Origin: Pseudorhodoferax soli
Lineage (GTDB): Bacteria > Pseudomonadota > Gammaproteobacteria > Burkholderiales > Burkholderiaceae_C
Reading direction: 5' to 3'
Length of the DNA: 64,000 nucleotides
Assembly: GCF_003337555.1 (NCBI RefSeq)
Contig: NZ_QPJK01000014.1
Coordinates: forward strand, 1-64,000
Under the pieces are notes generated by a model that was given only the letters and a program-made list of their open reading frames with translations, made no database searches and was not told where the DNA came from. Below, one piece after another: positions 25,710 through 40,189 of this stretch. Made by a program: the position numbers and the translations under genes. Position 1 is the stretch's first letter. Each line of letters starts with the position of its first letter.

Positions 25710-26774
25710 ATGCCTCAAGAATCCCTGTTGACCCCACCCGAATCGGTCGCGCACGCGCAACCTGTGCATTTCGCGCCGCCGGTCCGCCGCGCGCAAGTTG
25801 CCGCCTCGGCGCCCCAACGTTGGCGCGTCGAAGACGTGCAGGCCCTGCTGAACCTGCCGTTCAACGAACTGCTGTTCCGCGCCCAGACCGTGCACCGGGC
25901 GCACTGGCCGGCAGGCGACATCGAACTGGCCACGCTGCTCTCGGTCAAGACCGGTGGCTGCCCCGAGAACTGCGGCTACTGCCCGCAGTCGGCCGGGTTC
26001 GACACCGGCGTGCAGGCGCAAAAGCTGATGTCGGTCGACGAGGTCCGCCACGCGGCCCAGGCTGCCAAGGATGCCGGTGCCACGCGCTTTTGCATGGGAG
26101 CGGCCTGGCGCGCGCCCAAGGACCGCGACATCGAGAAGGTGGCCGAGCTCGTGCGCACCGTGAAGGACCTGGGCCTGCAGTCCTGCGCCACGCTGGGCAT
26201 GCTGGAAAAGCACCAGGCCGTGGCCTTGCGCGACGCGGGCCTGGACTACTACAACCACAACCTGGACACCGCGCCCGAGCACTACGCCGCCATCGTCGAC
26301 ACCCGCAGCTACCAGGACCGGCTGGACACGCTGGCCCATGTGCGCGCGGCCGGCATCAGCGTGTGCTGCGGCGGCATCGTGGGCATGGGCGAGACGCCGG
26401 TGCACCGCGCCGGCCTCATCGCGCAGCTGGCCAACCTGGACCCGTACCCCGAATCGGTGCCCATCAACAGCCTCGTGCGCGTGCCGGGCACGCCGCTGGC
26501 CGACGCAGAGCCGATCGATCCGCTGGATTTCGTGCGCGTGATCGCGGTGGCGCGCATCACCATGCCGACGGCGCGCGTGCGCCTGTCGGCCGGCCGCCAG
26601 CAGCTGGGCGAACCGGTGCAGGCGCTGTGCTTCCTGGCCGGCGCCAACTCGATCTTCTACGGCGACAAGCTGCTCGTGACCGGCAATCCCGATGCGGATG
26701 CCGACCGCCGGCTGCTGGACAAGCTGGGCTACGCCACCCGCCCCATTTCCATCGAACAGGACGAACACGCATGA
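25710..26774 (+). CDS. bioB: Biotin synthase
   Basis: A 354-residue radical-SAM enzyme that inserts sulfur into dethiobiotin. The SAM-cluster triad is Cys84, Cys88 and Cys91 in [35 protein letters not shown] and [11 protein letters not shown] are further BioB signatures, and [17 protein letters not shown] closes the barrel. An N-terminal extension of about 45 residues is Pro/Ala-rich. The start follows AGGAAGGACGCG. No other bio genes are present; its place after pccA suits biotin demand by the carboxylase. Its stop overlaps the next ATG (ATGA). Confidence 0.97.
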   Translation: MPQESLLTPPESVAHAQPVHFAPPVRRAQVAASAPQRWRVEDVQALLNLPFNELLFRAQTVHRAHWPAGDIELATLLSVKTGGCPENCGYCPQSAGFDTGVQAQKLMSVDEVRHAAQAAKDAGATRFCMGAAWRAPKDRDIEKVAELVRTVKDLGLQSCATLGMLEKHQAVALRDAGLDYYNHNLDTAPEHYAAIVDTRSYQDRLDTLAHVRAAGISVCCGGIVGMGETPVHRAGLIAQLANLDPYPESVPINSLVRVPGTPLADAEPIDPLDFVRVIAVARITMPTARVRLSAGRQQLGEPVQALCFLAGANSIFYGDKLLVTGNPDADADRRLLDKLGYATRPISIEQDEHA

Positions 26775-27246
26775 GCACGAACAACCGACCCTTCCGCGTG
26801 CTGGGCATCCAGCAGATCGCCATCGGCGGCCCCGACAAGCAGCGCCTGCAAAAGCTCTGGGTCGAGATGCTGGGCCTCACGGTCACCGGCAACTTCCGCA
26901 GCGAGAGCGAGAACGTCGACGAGGACATCTGCGCCATCGGCAGCGGCCCCTTCAAGGTCGAGGTCGACCTGATGCAGCCGCTGGACCCCGAGAAGAAGCC
27001 GGCCGTGCACACCACGCCGCTGAACCACGTGGGCCTGTGGATCGACGACCTGCCCAAGGCCGTGGAATGGCTCACCGCCCAGGGCGTGCGCTTCGCGCCG
27101 GGTGGCATCCGCAAGGGCGCGGCCGGCTACGACATCTGCTTCCTGCATCCCAAGGCCAATGAGGCCTTCCCGATCGCGGGTGAGGGTGTGTTGATCGAAC
27201 TGGTGCAGGCGCCGCCCGAGGTGGCCGCCGCGCTGGCGCTGCCGGC

Positions 27247-27250
<4 letters not shown>
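26771..27250 (+). CDS. VOC-family protein, probable methylmalonyl-CoA epimerase
   Basis: A 159-residue vicinal-oxygen-chelate protein with two beta-alpha-beta-beta-beta modules. The second module reads [18 protein letters not shown], then [18 protein letters not shown] and GVLIELVQ, much as in methylmalonyl-CoA epimerase, and would supply a His and a Glu metal ligand. The first module has Gln where epimerases usually have the first His (GIQQIAIGG), a substitution also seen in some glyoxalase I enzymes. Context (mutase, both carboxylase subunits) favours an epimerase linking the (S)- and (R)-forms. It is translationally coupled to bioB. Glyoxalase-like activity is the alternative. Confidence 0.7.
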
Positions 27251-30276
<3,026 letters not shown>

Positions 30277-30331
30277 GCGAAGGGGGAAGGAGCCGGGCGG
30301 CGCCCGGCCGTCGGTGGTGCGTTCGGTGGCG

Positions 30332-30844
30332 TCACTGCACCTGCAATTGGTGCAGCTGCCAGGCCGAACGGTTGTAGAAGGTCTCGGCCTTGAGTTCGGC
30401 CTTGCTGTCGAAGGGGTAGACGATGAACAGCGGGCCCTTCTCGCGCACCGGCATGGGCTTGTCGTTGAGCAGCCGGGCCACGATCACGTCGTAGCGGGCG
30501 GCGTCGGTGAACGGGATGTCGGTCTTGTAGTCGTTGAGCGCCACGGCCACGAGCTTGCTGCCGGTGGCGCCGGCCGCGGCCAGCACGTCGCGCAGCAGCG
30601 GGCCGGTGAAGCGCGTGGGCCCGGAGTGCCAGGGCGTGCTGGTCGAGAAGCTGTGCTGCGGCAGCTTCTCCAGCATCGCCATGTCGAAGACGGCACGCGG
30701 GCCGGCGTTGGGCTGGCCGACCTTGCCGCTGATCGTCAGGACGACCTCGCCGGCAGGCTTGTCCAGGGCTGCGGCCCAGCCCGGGGCCCAACAGGCACCA
30801 AGGAGCGCGAAGATGCGAAACAGCTTGGCCAGGGACTCGGTCAT
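30332..30844 (-). CDS. Periplasmic molybdopterin-oxidoreductase-fold protein, possible sensor partner
   Basis: A 170-residue exported protein. The signal peptide ends near GWAA-ALDK (residue 26). The mature part resembles the oxidoreductase molybdopterin-binding (SUOX-like) fold: a start [12 protein letters not shown], a central [14 protein letters not shown] and a late [14 protein letters not shown]. It contains no cysteine after the signal peptide, so it lacks the Mo-ligating Cys of sulfite-oxidase enzymes and is unlikely to be a normal molybdoenzyme. It is the first gene of a two-gene operon with the hybrid kinase, which suggests a ligand-sensing role. That role is inference. Confidence 0.7.
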   Translation of the reverse strand: MTESLAKLFRIFALLGACWAPGWAAALDKPAGEVVLTISGKVGQPNAGPRAVFDMAMLEKLPQHSFSTSTPWHSGPTRFTGPLLRDVLAAAGATGSKLVAVALNDYKTDIPFTDAARYDVIVARLLNDKPMPVREKGPLFIVYPFDSKAELKAETFYNRSAWQLHQLQVQ

Positions 30845-31011
30845 TGGGCAACCTCGTGCAGAAAAGGGGTGCGGCGCCGCTTCGGCGTTTCAAGGCGTTA
30901 CTGCGCGCAACTATAGCGAATACCGGGCCGAATTGGCGCGCCAGGCGTGCGTTTGCACAGGGGCCACGGGTGCGGGATTCACCGTAGGCAAGCCACGGGC
31001 CCCGCGCGTAG

Positions 31012-31026
31012 ACTGGTCTGACCAGT
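31012..31026. promoter_or_regulatory. Palindromic GntR/FadR-type operator candidate
   Basis: ACTGGTCTGACCAGT has perfect 7-bp arms around one base. Its core fits the TNGTNNNACNA consensus of FadR-subfamily GntR regulators (PdhR, LldR and FadR sites have this form). It lies 35 bases upstream of the TTG start of the 2-oxoacid oxidoreductase operon, where a repressor would block transcription. No GntR gene is in the window. Confidence 0.55.
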
Positions 31027-31061
31027 GGGCCACCGGCACCGCTGGGCAAGGAGACAAAAGA

Positions 31062-32867
31062 TTGCAGCCAACGCAAGTAGCCAGTCCGTCTTATTTCCAC
31101 AAAGTCGTCGACTGCCAATGGGCCTGCCCTGCCCACACCCCCGTTCCCGAGTACATCCGCCTCATTGGCCAAGGCCGCTACGCCGACGCCTACATGGTGA
31201 ATTGGGCCTCCAACGTGTTCCCCGGCATCCTGGGCCGCACCTGCGACCGGCCCTGCGAGCCGGCCTGCCGGCGCGGCCGCGTGGAGGAGGCCAGCCAGGA
31301 GCAGCCTGAACCGGTGGCGATCTGCCGGCTCAAGCGCGTGGCGGCCGATATGAAGGGCGAGGTGGCGCACCGCATGCCCCAGGCCGCGCCGCGCAACGGC
31401 AGGCGCGTGGCCTGCGTGGGCGCCGGCCCGGCTGCGCTGACCGTGGCGCGCGACCTGGCGCCACTCGGCTATGCCGTCACGGTGTTCGATGCCGAGGCCA
31501 AGGCGGGCGGCTTCATCCGCACGCAGATCCCGCGCTTTCGCCTGCCCGAGGAGGTCATCGACGAGGAGACCGGCTACGTGCTGGATCTCGGCGTGGAATT
31601 CCGCGGCGGCGAGCGTGTGGACTCCATGGCCGCGCTGCTGGCGCAGGACTTCGACGCGGTCTTCGTGGGCTGCGGTGCGCCGCGCGGGCGCGACCTGGAC
31701 CTGCCGGGCCGCCAGGAGGCCGCTGCCCACATCCACATCGGCATCGACTGGCTGGCTTCGGTCTCGTTCGGCCATGTCACGCAGATCGGGCGCCGCGTGC
31801 TGGTGCTGGGCGGGGGCAACACCGCCATGGACTGCTGCCGCTCGGCCCGGCGCCTGGGTGGCGCGGATGTGAAGGTCGTGGTGCGCAGCGGCTTCGACGA
31901 GATGAAGGCCTCGCCCTGGGAGAAGGAGGATGCGCAGCACGAGGGCATCCCGATCCTGAACTACCACGTGCCCGTGGCTTTCGAGCACGAGGCCGGCCGG
32001 CTGACCGGCATGCGCTTCCAGATCGTGCGCGCCGAGGTCGACGCGCGCGGCCGCCGCCAGTTGGTGCCCACCGGCGAGCCCGAGGTGCTGCTGCCCTGCG
32101 ACGAGGTGCTGATCGCGGTGGGGCAAGAGAACGCCTTCCCCTGGATCGAGCGCGACACCGGCATCGCCTTCGGCGAGAACGGCCTGCCGGCGCTCGATGC
32201 GCAGACCTTCCAGTCCTCGTTGCCGCAGGTCTTCTTCGGCGGCGACGCCGCGTTCGGCCCCAAGAACATCATCACGGCCGTCGCCCACGGGCATGAGGCC
32301 GCGGTGTCCATCGACCGCTTTCTGCAAGGGCAGGATGTGCAGGCCCGCCCGGCCGGAACCAGCAACCTGGTGTCCACCAAGATGGGCATCCACGAATGGA
32401 GTTACGACAACGCGGTGGCGCCCGAGGCGCGTTTCAAGGTGCCATGGGCCAAGGCCGAGGTCGCGCTGGCCAGCATCCGCGTGGAGGTCGAACTCGGCTT
32501 CGACGCTGCCACCGCCTTCAAGGAGGCCCAGCGCTGCCTGAACTGCGACGTGCAGACCGTCTTCGCGCAGGAGGCCTGCATCGAGTGCGATGCCTGCATG
32601 GACATCTGCCCGATGGACTGCATCAGCTTCACGGCGCCGGGCGAAGAGGAAGACCTGCGCGGGCGCCTGAAGGTGCCGGCGCTGCATCCCGAGCAAGACC
32701 TCTACGTCTCCGACCCGCTCAAGACCGGGCGCGTGATGGCCAAGGACGAAGACCTGTGCCTGCACTGCGGCCTGTGCGCCGAGCGTTGCCCGACCGGGGC
32801 CTGGGACATGCAGAAGTTCCTGTTCAAGACGGCGCAGGCCGGCGCGTGCCAGGGAGCCCACGCATGA
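31062..32867 (+). CDS. korC: GltD-like FAD/NAD(P) oxidoreductase with iron-sulfur domains (KorC-like)
   Basis: A 601-residue flavoprotein. The N-terminus has a Fe-S binding domain (CQWACPAHTPVPEYI, then CDRPCEPACRRG). An FAD site follows (VGAGPAALTVARDLAPLGY, about residue 120) and an NAD(P) site (VLVLGGGNTAMDCC, about 247). At the C-terminus are two [4Fe-4S] motifs, CIECDACMDICPMDC and CLHCGLCAERCPTGA. The start is a TTG at 31062 with a strong AAGGAG site; no upstream ATG is supported. It overlaps the alpha subunit gene (ATGA). A similar three-gene set is known for 2-oxoglutarate:ferredoxin oxidoreductase of Thauera, where the flavoprotein links ferredoxin to NADP. Confidence 0.85.
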   Translation: MQPTQVASPSYFHKVVDCQWACPAHTPVPEYIRLIGQGRYADAYMVNWASNVFPGILGRTCDRPCEPACRRGRVEEASQEQPEPVAICRLKRVAADMKGEVAHRMPQAAPRNGRRVACVGAGPAALTVARDLAPLGYAVTVFDAEAKAGGFIRTQIPRFRLPEEVIDEETGYVLDLGVEFRGGERVDSMAALLAQDFDAVFVGCGAPRGRDLDLPGRQEAAAHIHIGIDWLASVSFGHVTQIGRRVLVLGGGNTAMDCCRSARRLGGADVKVVVRSGFDEMKASPWEKEDAQHEGIPILNYHVPVAFEHEAGRLTGMRFQIVRAEVDARGRRQLVPTGEPEVLLPCDEVLIAVGQENAFPWIERDTGIAFGENGLPALDAQTFQSSLPQVFFGGDAAFGPKNIITAVAHGHEAAVSIDRFLQGQDVQARPAGTSNLVSTKMGIHEWSYDNAVAPEARFKVPWAKAEVALASIRVEVELGFDAATAFKEAQRCLNCDVQTVFAQEACIECDACMDICPMDCISFTAPGEEEDLRGRLKVPALHPEQDLYVSDPLKTGRVMAKDEDLCLHCGLCAERCPTGAWDMQKFLFKTAQAGACQGAHA

Positions 32868-34693
32868 CCTCCATCGCGGCCATCAACGACTTCGTCGTCA
32901 AGTTCGCCAACGTCAACGGCTCGGGCTCGGCCTCGGCCAACGAACTCTTCGCCAAGGCCATCCTGCGCATGGGCGTGCCCGTGAGCCCGCGCAACATCTT
33001 CCCGAGCAACATCCAGGGCCTGCCGACCTGGTACGAAGTGCGCGTCAGCGAGGCCGGGCACCTGGGCCGGCGCGGCGGCATCGACATGATGGTGGCGATG
33101 AACCCGCAGACCTGGGCCGACGACCTGGCCGAGATCGAGCCGGGCGGCTACCTGTTCTACGACAGCACCCGGCCGGTGCCGCCGGAGCAGCTGCGCACGG
33201 ACATCACCGTCATCGGCATGCCGCTGACCGAGATCGCCAACGCCGTCTACAGCGATCCACGCCAGCGCCAGCTGTTCAAGAACATCATCTACGTGGGCGC
33301 GCTGTCGGTGCTGCTGGACATCGAGCCCCAGGTCATCGTCGACCTGTTCGGCGAGCAGTACAAGGGCAAGGAGAAGCTGCTGGCCTCCAATGTGCGCGCG
33401 CTGCACCTGGGCCGCGACTTCGCGCAGGAGCATCTCCAGGCGCCGCTGCCGATCCGCGTGCGCCGGGCCGACCGCGTGGGCCGGCGCATCTTCGTGGACG
33501 GCAACAGCGCCGCGGCGCTGGGCTGCGTGTACGGCGGAGCCACGGTGGCGGCCTGGTACCCGATCACGCCCTCGTCCTCGGTGGCCGAGGCCTTCCAGTC
33601 CTACTGCACGAAGTTCCGCGAAGACAAGGAAACCGGCGAACGCCGCTATGCCATCGTTCAGGCCGAGGACGAGATCGCCTCCATCGGCATGGTGGTGGGC
33701 GCGGGCTGGAACGGCGCGCGCGCGTTCACGGCCACCTCGGGCCCCGGCGTCTCGCTGATGACCGAGTTCATCGGCCTGGCCTACTTTGCCGAGATCCCCG
33801 TCACCATCGTCAACGTGCAGCGCGGCGGCCCTTCCACCGGCATGCCCACGCGCACGCAGCAGGCCGACATCCTGGCCTGTGCCTATGCTTCCCACGGCGA
33901 CACCAAACACGTGCTGCTGTTCCCCGAAGACCCGCGCGAGTGCTTCGAGCATGCCGCCGCCGCGCTGGACCTGGCCGACCGCCTGCAGACGCCGGTGTTC
34001 GTGATGACCGACCTGGACATCGGCATGAACCAGCGCCTGTGCGAGCCCTTCGTCTGGGAAGAAGGCCGCGATTACGACCGCGGCAAGATCATGACGGCCG
34101 AGATGCTGGAGGCCGGCCGCGACTTCGGGCGCTACAAGGACGTGGACGGCGACGGCATTCCCTGGCGCACGCTGCCCGGCACGCATGCGAGCAAAGGCAG
34201 CTACTTCACGCGCGGCACCACGCGCGACGCCTATGCGCGCTACTCCGAGCGCGGGGCCGACTACACCTACAACGTCGAGCGGCTGCTGCGCAAGTTCGCC
34301 ACCGCCGCCGACCTCGTGCCGGCGCCGGTCGAGCGCGCAGCGGCCCAGGCCACGCCGCTCGGAGTCATCTACTTCGGCTCCACCAGCCCGGCCATGGACG
34401 AGGCCCTGGAGCAACTGGCGGCAGCGGGCGTGCACGTGGACGCGCTGCGCCTGCGCGCCTTCCCATTCCCGGCGGCGGTGCGCAGCTTCATCGCTGCGCA
34501 CGAACGCGTGTTCGTGGTCGAGCAGAACCGCGACGCGCAGATGCGCAGCCTGCTCGTCAACGAGCTCGACGCCGACCCCGCGCGCCTGGTGCGCGTGCTG
34601 CACTTCGACGGCACGCCGATCACCGCGCGCTTCATCGCCCGCGCCATCACCAACGCCAACGCTGCCCAACGCCAGCCGGAGACCGCTGCATGA
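32864..34693 (+). CDS. korA: 2-oxoacid:ferredoxin oxidoreductase, gamma-alpha fused subunit
   Basis: A 609-residue subunit. Residues about 1-195 are the gamma domain (NGSGSASANELFAKAILRMG) and about 210-600 the alpha domain (AAWYPITPSSSVAEAF, VGAGWNGARAFTATSGPGVSLMTEF, VNVQRGGPSTGMPTRTQQAD), followed by a transketolase-like C-terminal part. With the beta subunit it oxidatively decarboxylates a 2-oxoacid (2-oxoglutarate or pyruvate) to an acyl-CoA and reduces ferredoxin. It is translationally coupled to the genes on both sides by 4-base ATGA overlaps. Substrate specificity is not decided by sequence; 2-oxoglutarate is favoured by similarity to known three-gene operons. Confidence 0.88.
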   Translation: MTSIAAINDFVVKFANVNGSGSASANELFAKAILRMGVPVSPRNIFPSNIQGLPTWYEVRVSEAGHLGRRGGIDMMVAMNPQTWADDLAEIEPGGYLFYDSTRPVPPEQLRTDITVIGMPLTEIANAVYSDPRQRQLFKNIIYVGALSVLLDIEPQVIVDLFGEQYKGKEKLLASNVRALHLGRDFAQEHLQAPLPIRVRRADRVGRRIFVDGNSAAALGCVYGGATVAAWYPITPSSSVAEAFQSYCTKFREDKETGERRYAIVQAEDEIASIGMVVGAGWNGARAFTATSGPGVSLMTEFIGLAYFAEIPVTIVNVQRGGPSTGMPTRTQQADILACAYASHGDTKHVLLFPEDPRECFEHAAAALDLADRLQTPVFVMTDLDIGMNQRLCEPFVWEEGRDYDRGKIMTAEMLEAGRDFGRYKDVDGDGIPWRTLPGTHASKGSYFTRGTTRDAYARYSERGADYTYNVERLLRKFATAADLVPAPVERAAAQATPLGVIYFGSTSPAMDEALEQLAAAGVHVDALRLRAFPFPAAVRSFIAAHERVFVVEQNRDAQMRSLLVNELDADPARLVRVLHFDGTPITARFIARAITNANAAQRQPETAA

Positions 34694-35745
34694 CCTACCT
34701 GGCCAAGCCCCGTTTGCACCATCCCTCGCTGGCCCCCAACAAGGTCGGCTACACGCGGCGCGACTACGAAGGCAAGATCTCCACGCTGTGCGCCGGCTGC
34801 GGCCACGATTCGATTTCCGCCGCCATCATCCAGGCCTGCTGGGAACTCGACGTGGAGCCGCACCGCGTGGCCAAGCTCTCGGGCATCGGCTGCAGTTCCA
34901 AGACGCCCGACTACTTCCTCGGCGCCTCGCACGGCTTCAACACCGTGCACGGCCGCATGCCCTCCGTGCTGACCGGCGCGCAGCTGGCCAACCGCGAACT
35001 GCTGTACCTGGGCGTGTCGGGCGACGGGGATTCGGCGTCGATCGGCCTGGGCCAGTTCGCGCATGCCATGCGGCGCGGCGTGAACATGGTCTACATCGTC
35101 GAGAACAACGGCGTCTACGGCCTGACCAAGGGCCAGTTCTCGGCCACGGCCGACCAGGGCTCCAAGAGCAAGAAGGGCGCGGTCAACCACGACAGCCCGA
35201 TCGACCTCGTGGGTCTGGCGCTGCAGCTGGGCGCGACCTACGTGGCGCGCGGCTTCTCGGGCGACAAGGCGCAGCTGGTGCCACTGATCCGCGGCGCCAT
35301 CGGCCACCGCGGCGCGGCCTTCATCGACGTGGTGAGCCCCTGCGTGGCCTTCAACAACCACGCCGGCAGCACCAAGAGCTACGACCATGTGCGCGAGCAC
35401 AACGAAGCCGTGAACCGCATCGACTTCATCCGCCTGGCCGACGAGGTCCAGGCCGAGCCGGCGCCCGGCGAGCTGCTCACGCTGCCGCAGGGCGACGGTT
35501 CGCTGCTGCGCCTGCGCAAGCTGCGCGCCGACTACGATCCGGGCGACCGGGCCGCTGCCCTGCAGCACGTGGTGGCGCAGCAGGCGCGCGGCGAGCTGCT
35601 GACCGGCCTGTTGTATGTGGACGGCGGGGCCGAAGACCTGCACGCCATGCTGCAGACCAGCCAGACGCCCCTGAACCGCCTCGGCGCGCCGGCCCTGTGC
35701 CCCGGCGCCAACGCGCTCGACAGGATCAACGCGGGCCTGCGCTGA
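34690..35745 (+). CDS. korB: 2-oxoacid:ferredoxin oxidoreductase, beta subunit
   Basis: A 351-residue TPP and [4Fe-4S] subunit. Cluster ligands appear in LCAGCGHDS (residues about 35-43) and SGIGCSSKTPDYF; the TPP/Mg site is GDGDSASIGLGQF followed by ENNGVYGLTKGQ. A third cysteine is in VVSPCVAFNNH. This is the core of 2-oxoglutarate-type enzymes. The start overlaps the alpha gene stop. Its 3' end overlaps the convergent small gene at 35726-35989 by 20 bases. Confidence 0.9.
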   Translation: MTYLAKPRLHHPSLAPNKVGYTRRDYEGKISTLCAGCGHDSISAAIIQACWELDVEPHRVAKLSGIGCSSKTPDYFLGASHGFNTVHGRMPSVLTGAQLANRELLYLGVSGDGDSASIGLGQFAHAMRRGVNMVYIVENNGVYGLTKGQFSATADQGSKSKKGAVNHDSPIDLVGLALQLGATYVARGFSGDKAQLVPLIRGAIGHRGAAFIDVVSPCVAFNNHAGSTKSYDHVREHNEAVNRIDFIRLADEVQAEPAPGELLTLPQGDGSLLRLRKLRADYDPGDRAAALQHVVAQQARGELLTGLLYVDGGAEDLHAMLQTSQTPLNRLGAPALCPGANALDRINAGLR

Positions 35746-35988
35746 GCCGGGCCCGCCCCGCGGGCGTGATGTGGGCGACCCAGCGCTCGTCCAACTGCTC
35801 CACGCGCGCCCAGCCCGGGCCGCGCACGCCGCCGATGGCGGCATCGCCCATCAGCGCGAGCTCGCGCATCAGCACGCTGGCGCCCAGGCCCAGGCGCTTG
35901 CCCAGGCGCGGCAGCGACAGGCCGTCATCCAAGGGCGCAGCGGCCAGCTCCTGCAGGATGCGGGTGGACAGCGCGGCGCCGTCCTGCA

Positions 35989-35989
<1 letters not shown>
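35726..35989 (-). CDS. Small protein coupled to the FdhF/YdeP oxidoreductase
   Basis: An 87-residue protein. It has a helical start (STRILQELAAAPLDDGLSLPRLGKRLGLGASVLMREL), which looks like a winged-helix DNA- or protein-binding motif, and a short basic tail (ITPAGRARLSAGPR). The ATG shares a base with the stop of the oxidoreductase (TGATG), so the pair is translationally coupled. A role as a transcriptional or maturation accessory for the molybdoenzyme is plausible but unproven. I do not recognise a named family. Confidence 0.65.
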
Positions 35990-38319
<2,330 letters not shown>

Positions 38320-38481
38320 AGGATGGAGTTGGCCCCGCGGTGCCGGAGTCCGCCGATGGCAGGCGCCGACAATCCGCGCGGCAGGTGCGTGGGCGGCCAT
38401 GCTCGCTCCGAACCGCGGGCGCCGCAATATGAAGCCCCGATCCAGTGCATAGGAAGTCGAGTTCATGAAGTGCAATCGCAG

Positions 38482-39570
38482 ATGAAGCAGGTCTCCATCG
38501 TTCCCGTCTGGACCATCCAGGATGCGCAGGGCCAGCAGCTGCCGGCGCGCCTGATCGACCTGCTGGTCCAGGTGTCGGAAACGGGCACCCTGCAGAGCGC
38601 GGCACGCGTGCTGGGGCTGTCGTACCGCCACGCCTGGACGCTCGTGCGCCAGGGCGAGGCGCTGTTCCAGGCCCAGCTCATGCTGATGGAACGTGGCAAG
38701 GGCTCGACGCTGACCGATCTGGGCGCGCGCATCGCCTGGGCCGACCGGCGCATCCATGCCCGGCTGCGGCCGGTGCTGGAGACGCTGTCGTCCGAGCTGG
38801 CGCAGGAGTTGCGCGGCGCATTGGAGGAGGCGCCTGCGGCGTTGCGCATCCATGCCAGCCATGGCTTTGCCATCGAGCGCCTGCTCGAGCGCCTGGCCGG
38901 CGACGGGCTCAAGATCGCCTTCTCCTATGCCAGCAGTTCGGCCGCCGCCGCCGCGTTGCGCGATGGCGACTGCGATGTGGCCGGCTTCCACATCCCCATC
39001 GGCGCGATGGAACCCGTGGCGCTGGCGCACTACCGGCGCTGGCTGCGCGGGCTGGACCTGCAACTGGTGGACATCGCCGTGCGCCGCCAGGGCCTCATGG
39101 TGCGCGCGGGCAACCCGAAGGAGCTGTTCGCGCTGGCCGATCTCGCGCGCCCCGGCGTGCGCTTCATCAACCGCCAGCCGGGCTCGGGGACACGCTTCCT
39201 GCTGGAGCGCCTGCTGGCGGCCCAAGAGGTCGCCTCGACGGCCATCTCCGGCTTCGAGCAGGGCGAATACACCCACGCGGCCGTGGCCGCGCACGTGGCC
39301 AGCGGCATGGCCGATGCAGGCTTCGGGCTGGAGCCACCGGCGCGCCAGTTCAAGCTCGACTTCGTGCCGATCGCGACCGAGCGCTATTTCCTGCTGTGCC
39401 GCGCCGACGTGATGGCCACGCCTGCGCTGCAGGCCGTGCTGCAGGCCCTGCGCGACCCGGCGTTCCGGCAGGTCCTGGCGGCGCTGCCCGGCTACGACCC
39501 TGCGGCCGCGGGCACGGTGAGCCCCCTGGCCGATGTCTACCCGGCGCTGGCGTCGTCCGCGCCCGAATGA
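38482..39570 (+). CDS. Transcriptional regulator, ModE/LysR-type HTH with periplasmic-binding-protein-like domain
   Basis: A 362-residue regulator. Residues about 20-85 form a ModE/LysR winged helix (LVQVSETGTLQSAARVLGLSYRHAWTLV). The rest resembles the PBP-like (COG1910) effector domain: FINRQPGSGTRFLLERLL, AVAAHVASGMADAGFGLEPPA, and a molybdate-ABC-like FLLCRAD. It diverges from the FdhF/YdeP oxidoreductase, separated by 162 bases, which suggests control of that gene in response to molybdate, tungstate or a related ligand. The start is either the ATG at 38482 or a GTG at 38470; neither has a clear ribosome site. Confidence 0.8.
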   Translation: MKQVSIVPVWTIQDAQGQQLPARLIDLLVQVSETGTLQSAARVLGLSYRHAWTLVRQGEALFQAQLMLMERGKGSTLTDLGARIAWADRRIHARLRPVLETLSSELAQELRGALEEAPAALRIHASHGFAIERLLERLAGDGLKIAFSYASSSAAAAALRDGDCDVAGFHIPIGAMEPVALAHYRRWLRGLDLQLVDIAVRRQGLMVRAGNPKELFALADLARPGVRFINRQPGSGTRFLLERLLAAQEVASTAISGFEQGEYTHAAVAAHVASGMADAGFGLEPPARQFKLDFVPIATERYFLLCRADVMATPALQAVLQALRDPAFRQVLAALPGYDPAAAGTVSPLADVYPALASSAPE

Positions 39571-39677
39571 AGGCGTTCGGCGCAGTCGGCCGTCTGCGCA
39601 CGGCACCTCCGCCAAAGTCCTACAGCCGTTGCCGTCTTCCCTTGGCAAGCCCACCGCGGCTGCGGTAAATTTTCGCC

Positions 39678-39902
39678 ATGCCCATGGACTACCTCCGTTC
39701 CATCGAGTATCTGGACCTGCCGCTGCGCGTGGACGACGAGCACGCGGTCCAGTGCATCCGCGTGCTGCGCGCCGCTGGAATGGTCGACGCCACCTTCGTT
39801 GCGTCCGAAGTGCCGGGCCGCGAGGTCGCCGCCGTGCAGGCGATCACGACCAAAGGCCGGGTGGCGCTGGCCCAGCACGCCCAGGGAAAGCCATTTCCCT
39901 AG
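39678..39902 (+). CDS. Small conserved protein (paralogue of the one at 2653)
   Basis: A 74-residue protein with the same pattern as the gene at 2653-2892 (YLRSIEYLDLPL, an Ala-rich helix and ITTKGRVALAQ). It is preceded by an AT-rich spacer (TAAATTTTCGCC) and by a TCCTACA element at 39618-39624. Starts at 39678 or 39684 (second ATG) are both possible. No function is known to me. The 287 bases that follow, up to 40189, contain no supported gene. Confidence 0.65.
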   Translation: MPMDYLRSIEYLDLPLRVDDEHAVQCIRVLRAAGMVDATFVASEVPGREVAAVQAITTKGRVALAQHAQGKPFP

Positions 39903-40189
39903 GCCCCGCAGCGGGGCCGGGCAGCGCCACCAAGCCCCACGCCAACGCCTTGCTGCGCAGCCGCTGACCCGGACACCGCTGCGGTGGCAACCCGTGGAGG
40001 GGCCGGTACAGCACGCGTGCGCGGGCGGCCGACGCGTCCGACGCGCCGCATGGGCCTTGTCCCGCGCTCCGCAGCCGGGCAATTGCCTAAGCTGGTGGTC
40101 TACCCGCATCCATGGGAGACCCTGATGGACAACACCAGCAAGCGCACCACGTGGCCCGGGCTGCCACCCTCTTCAGATCGGACCGATCC

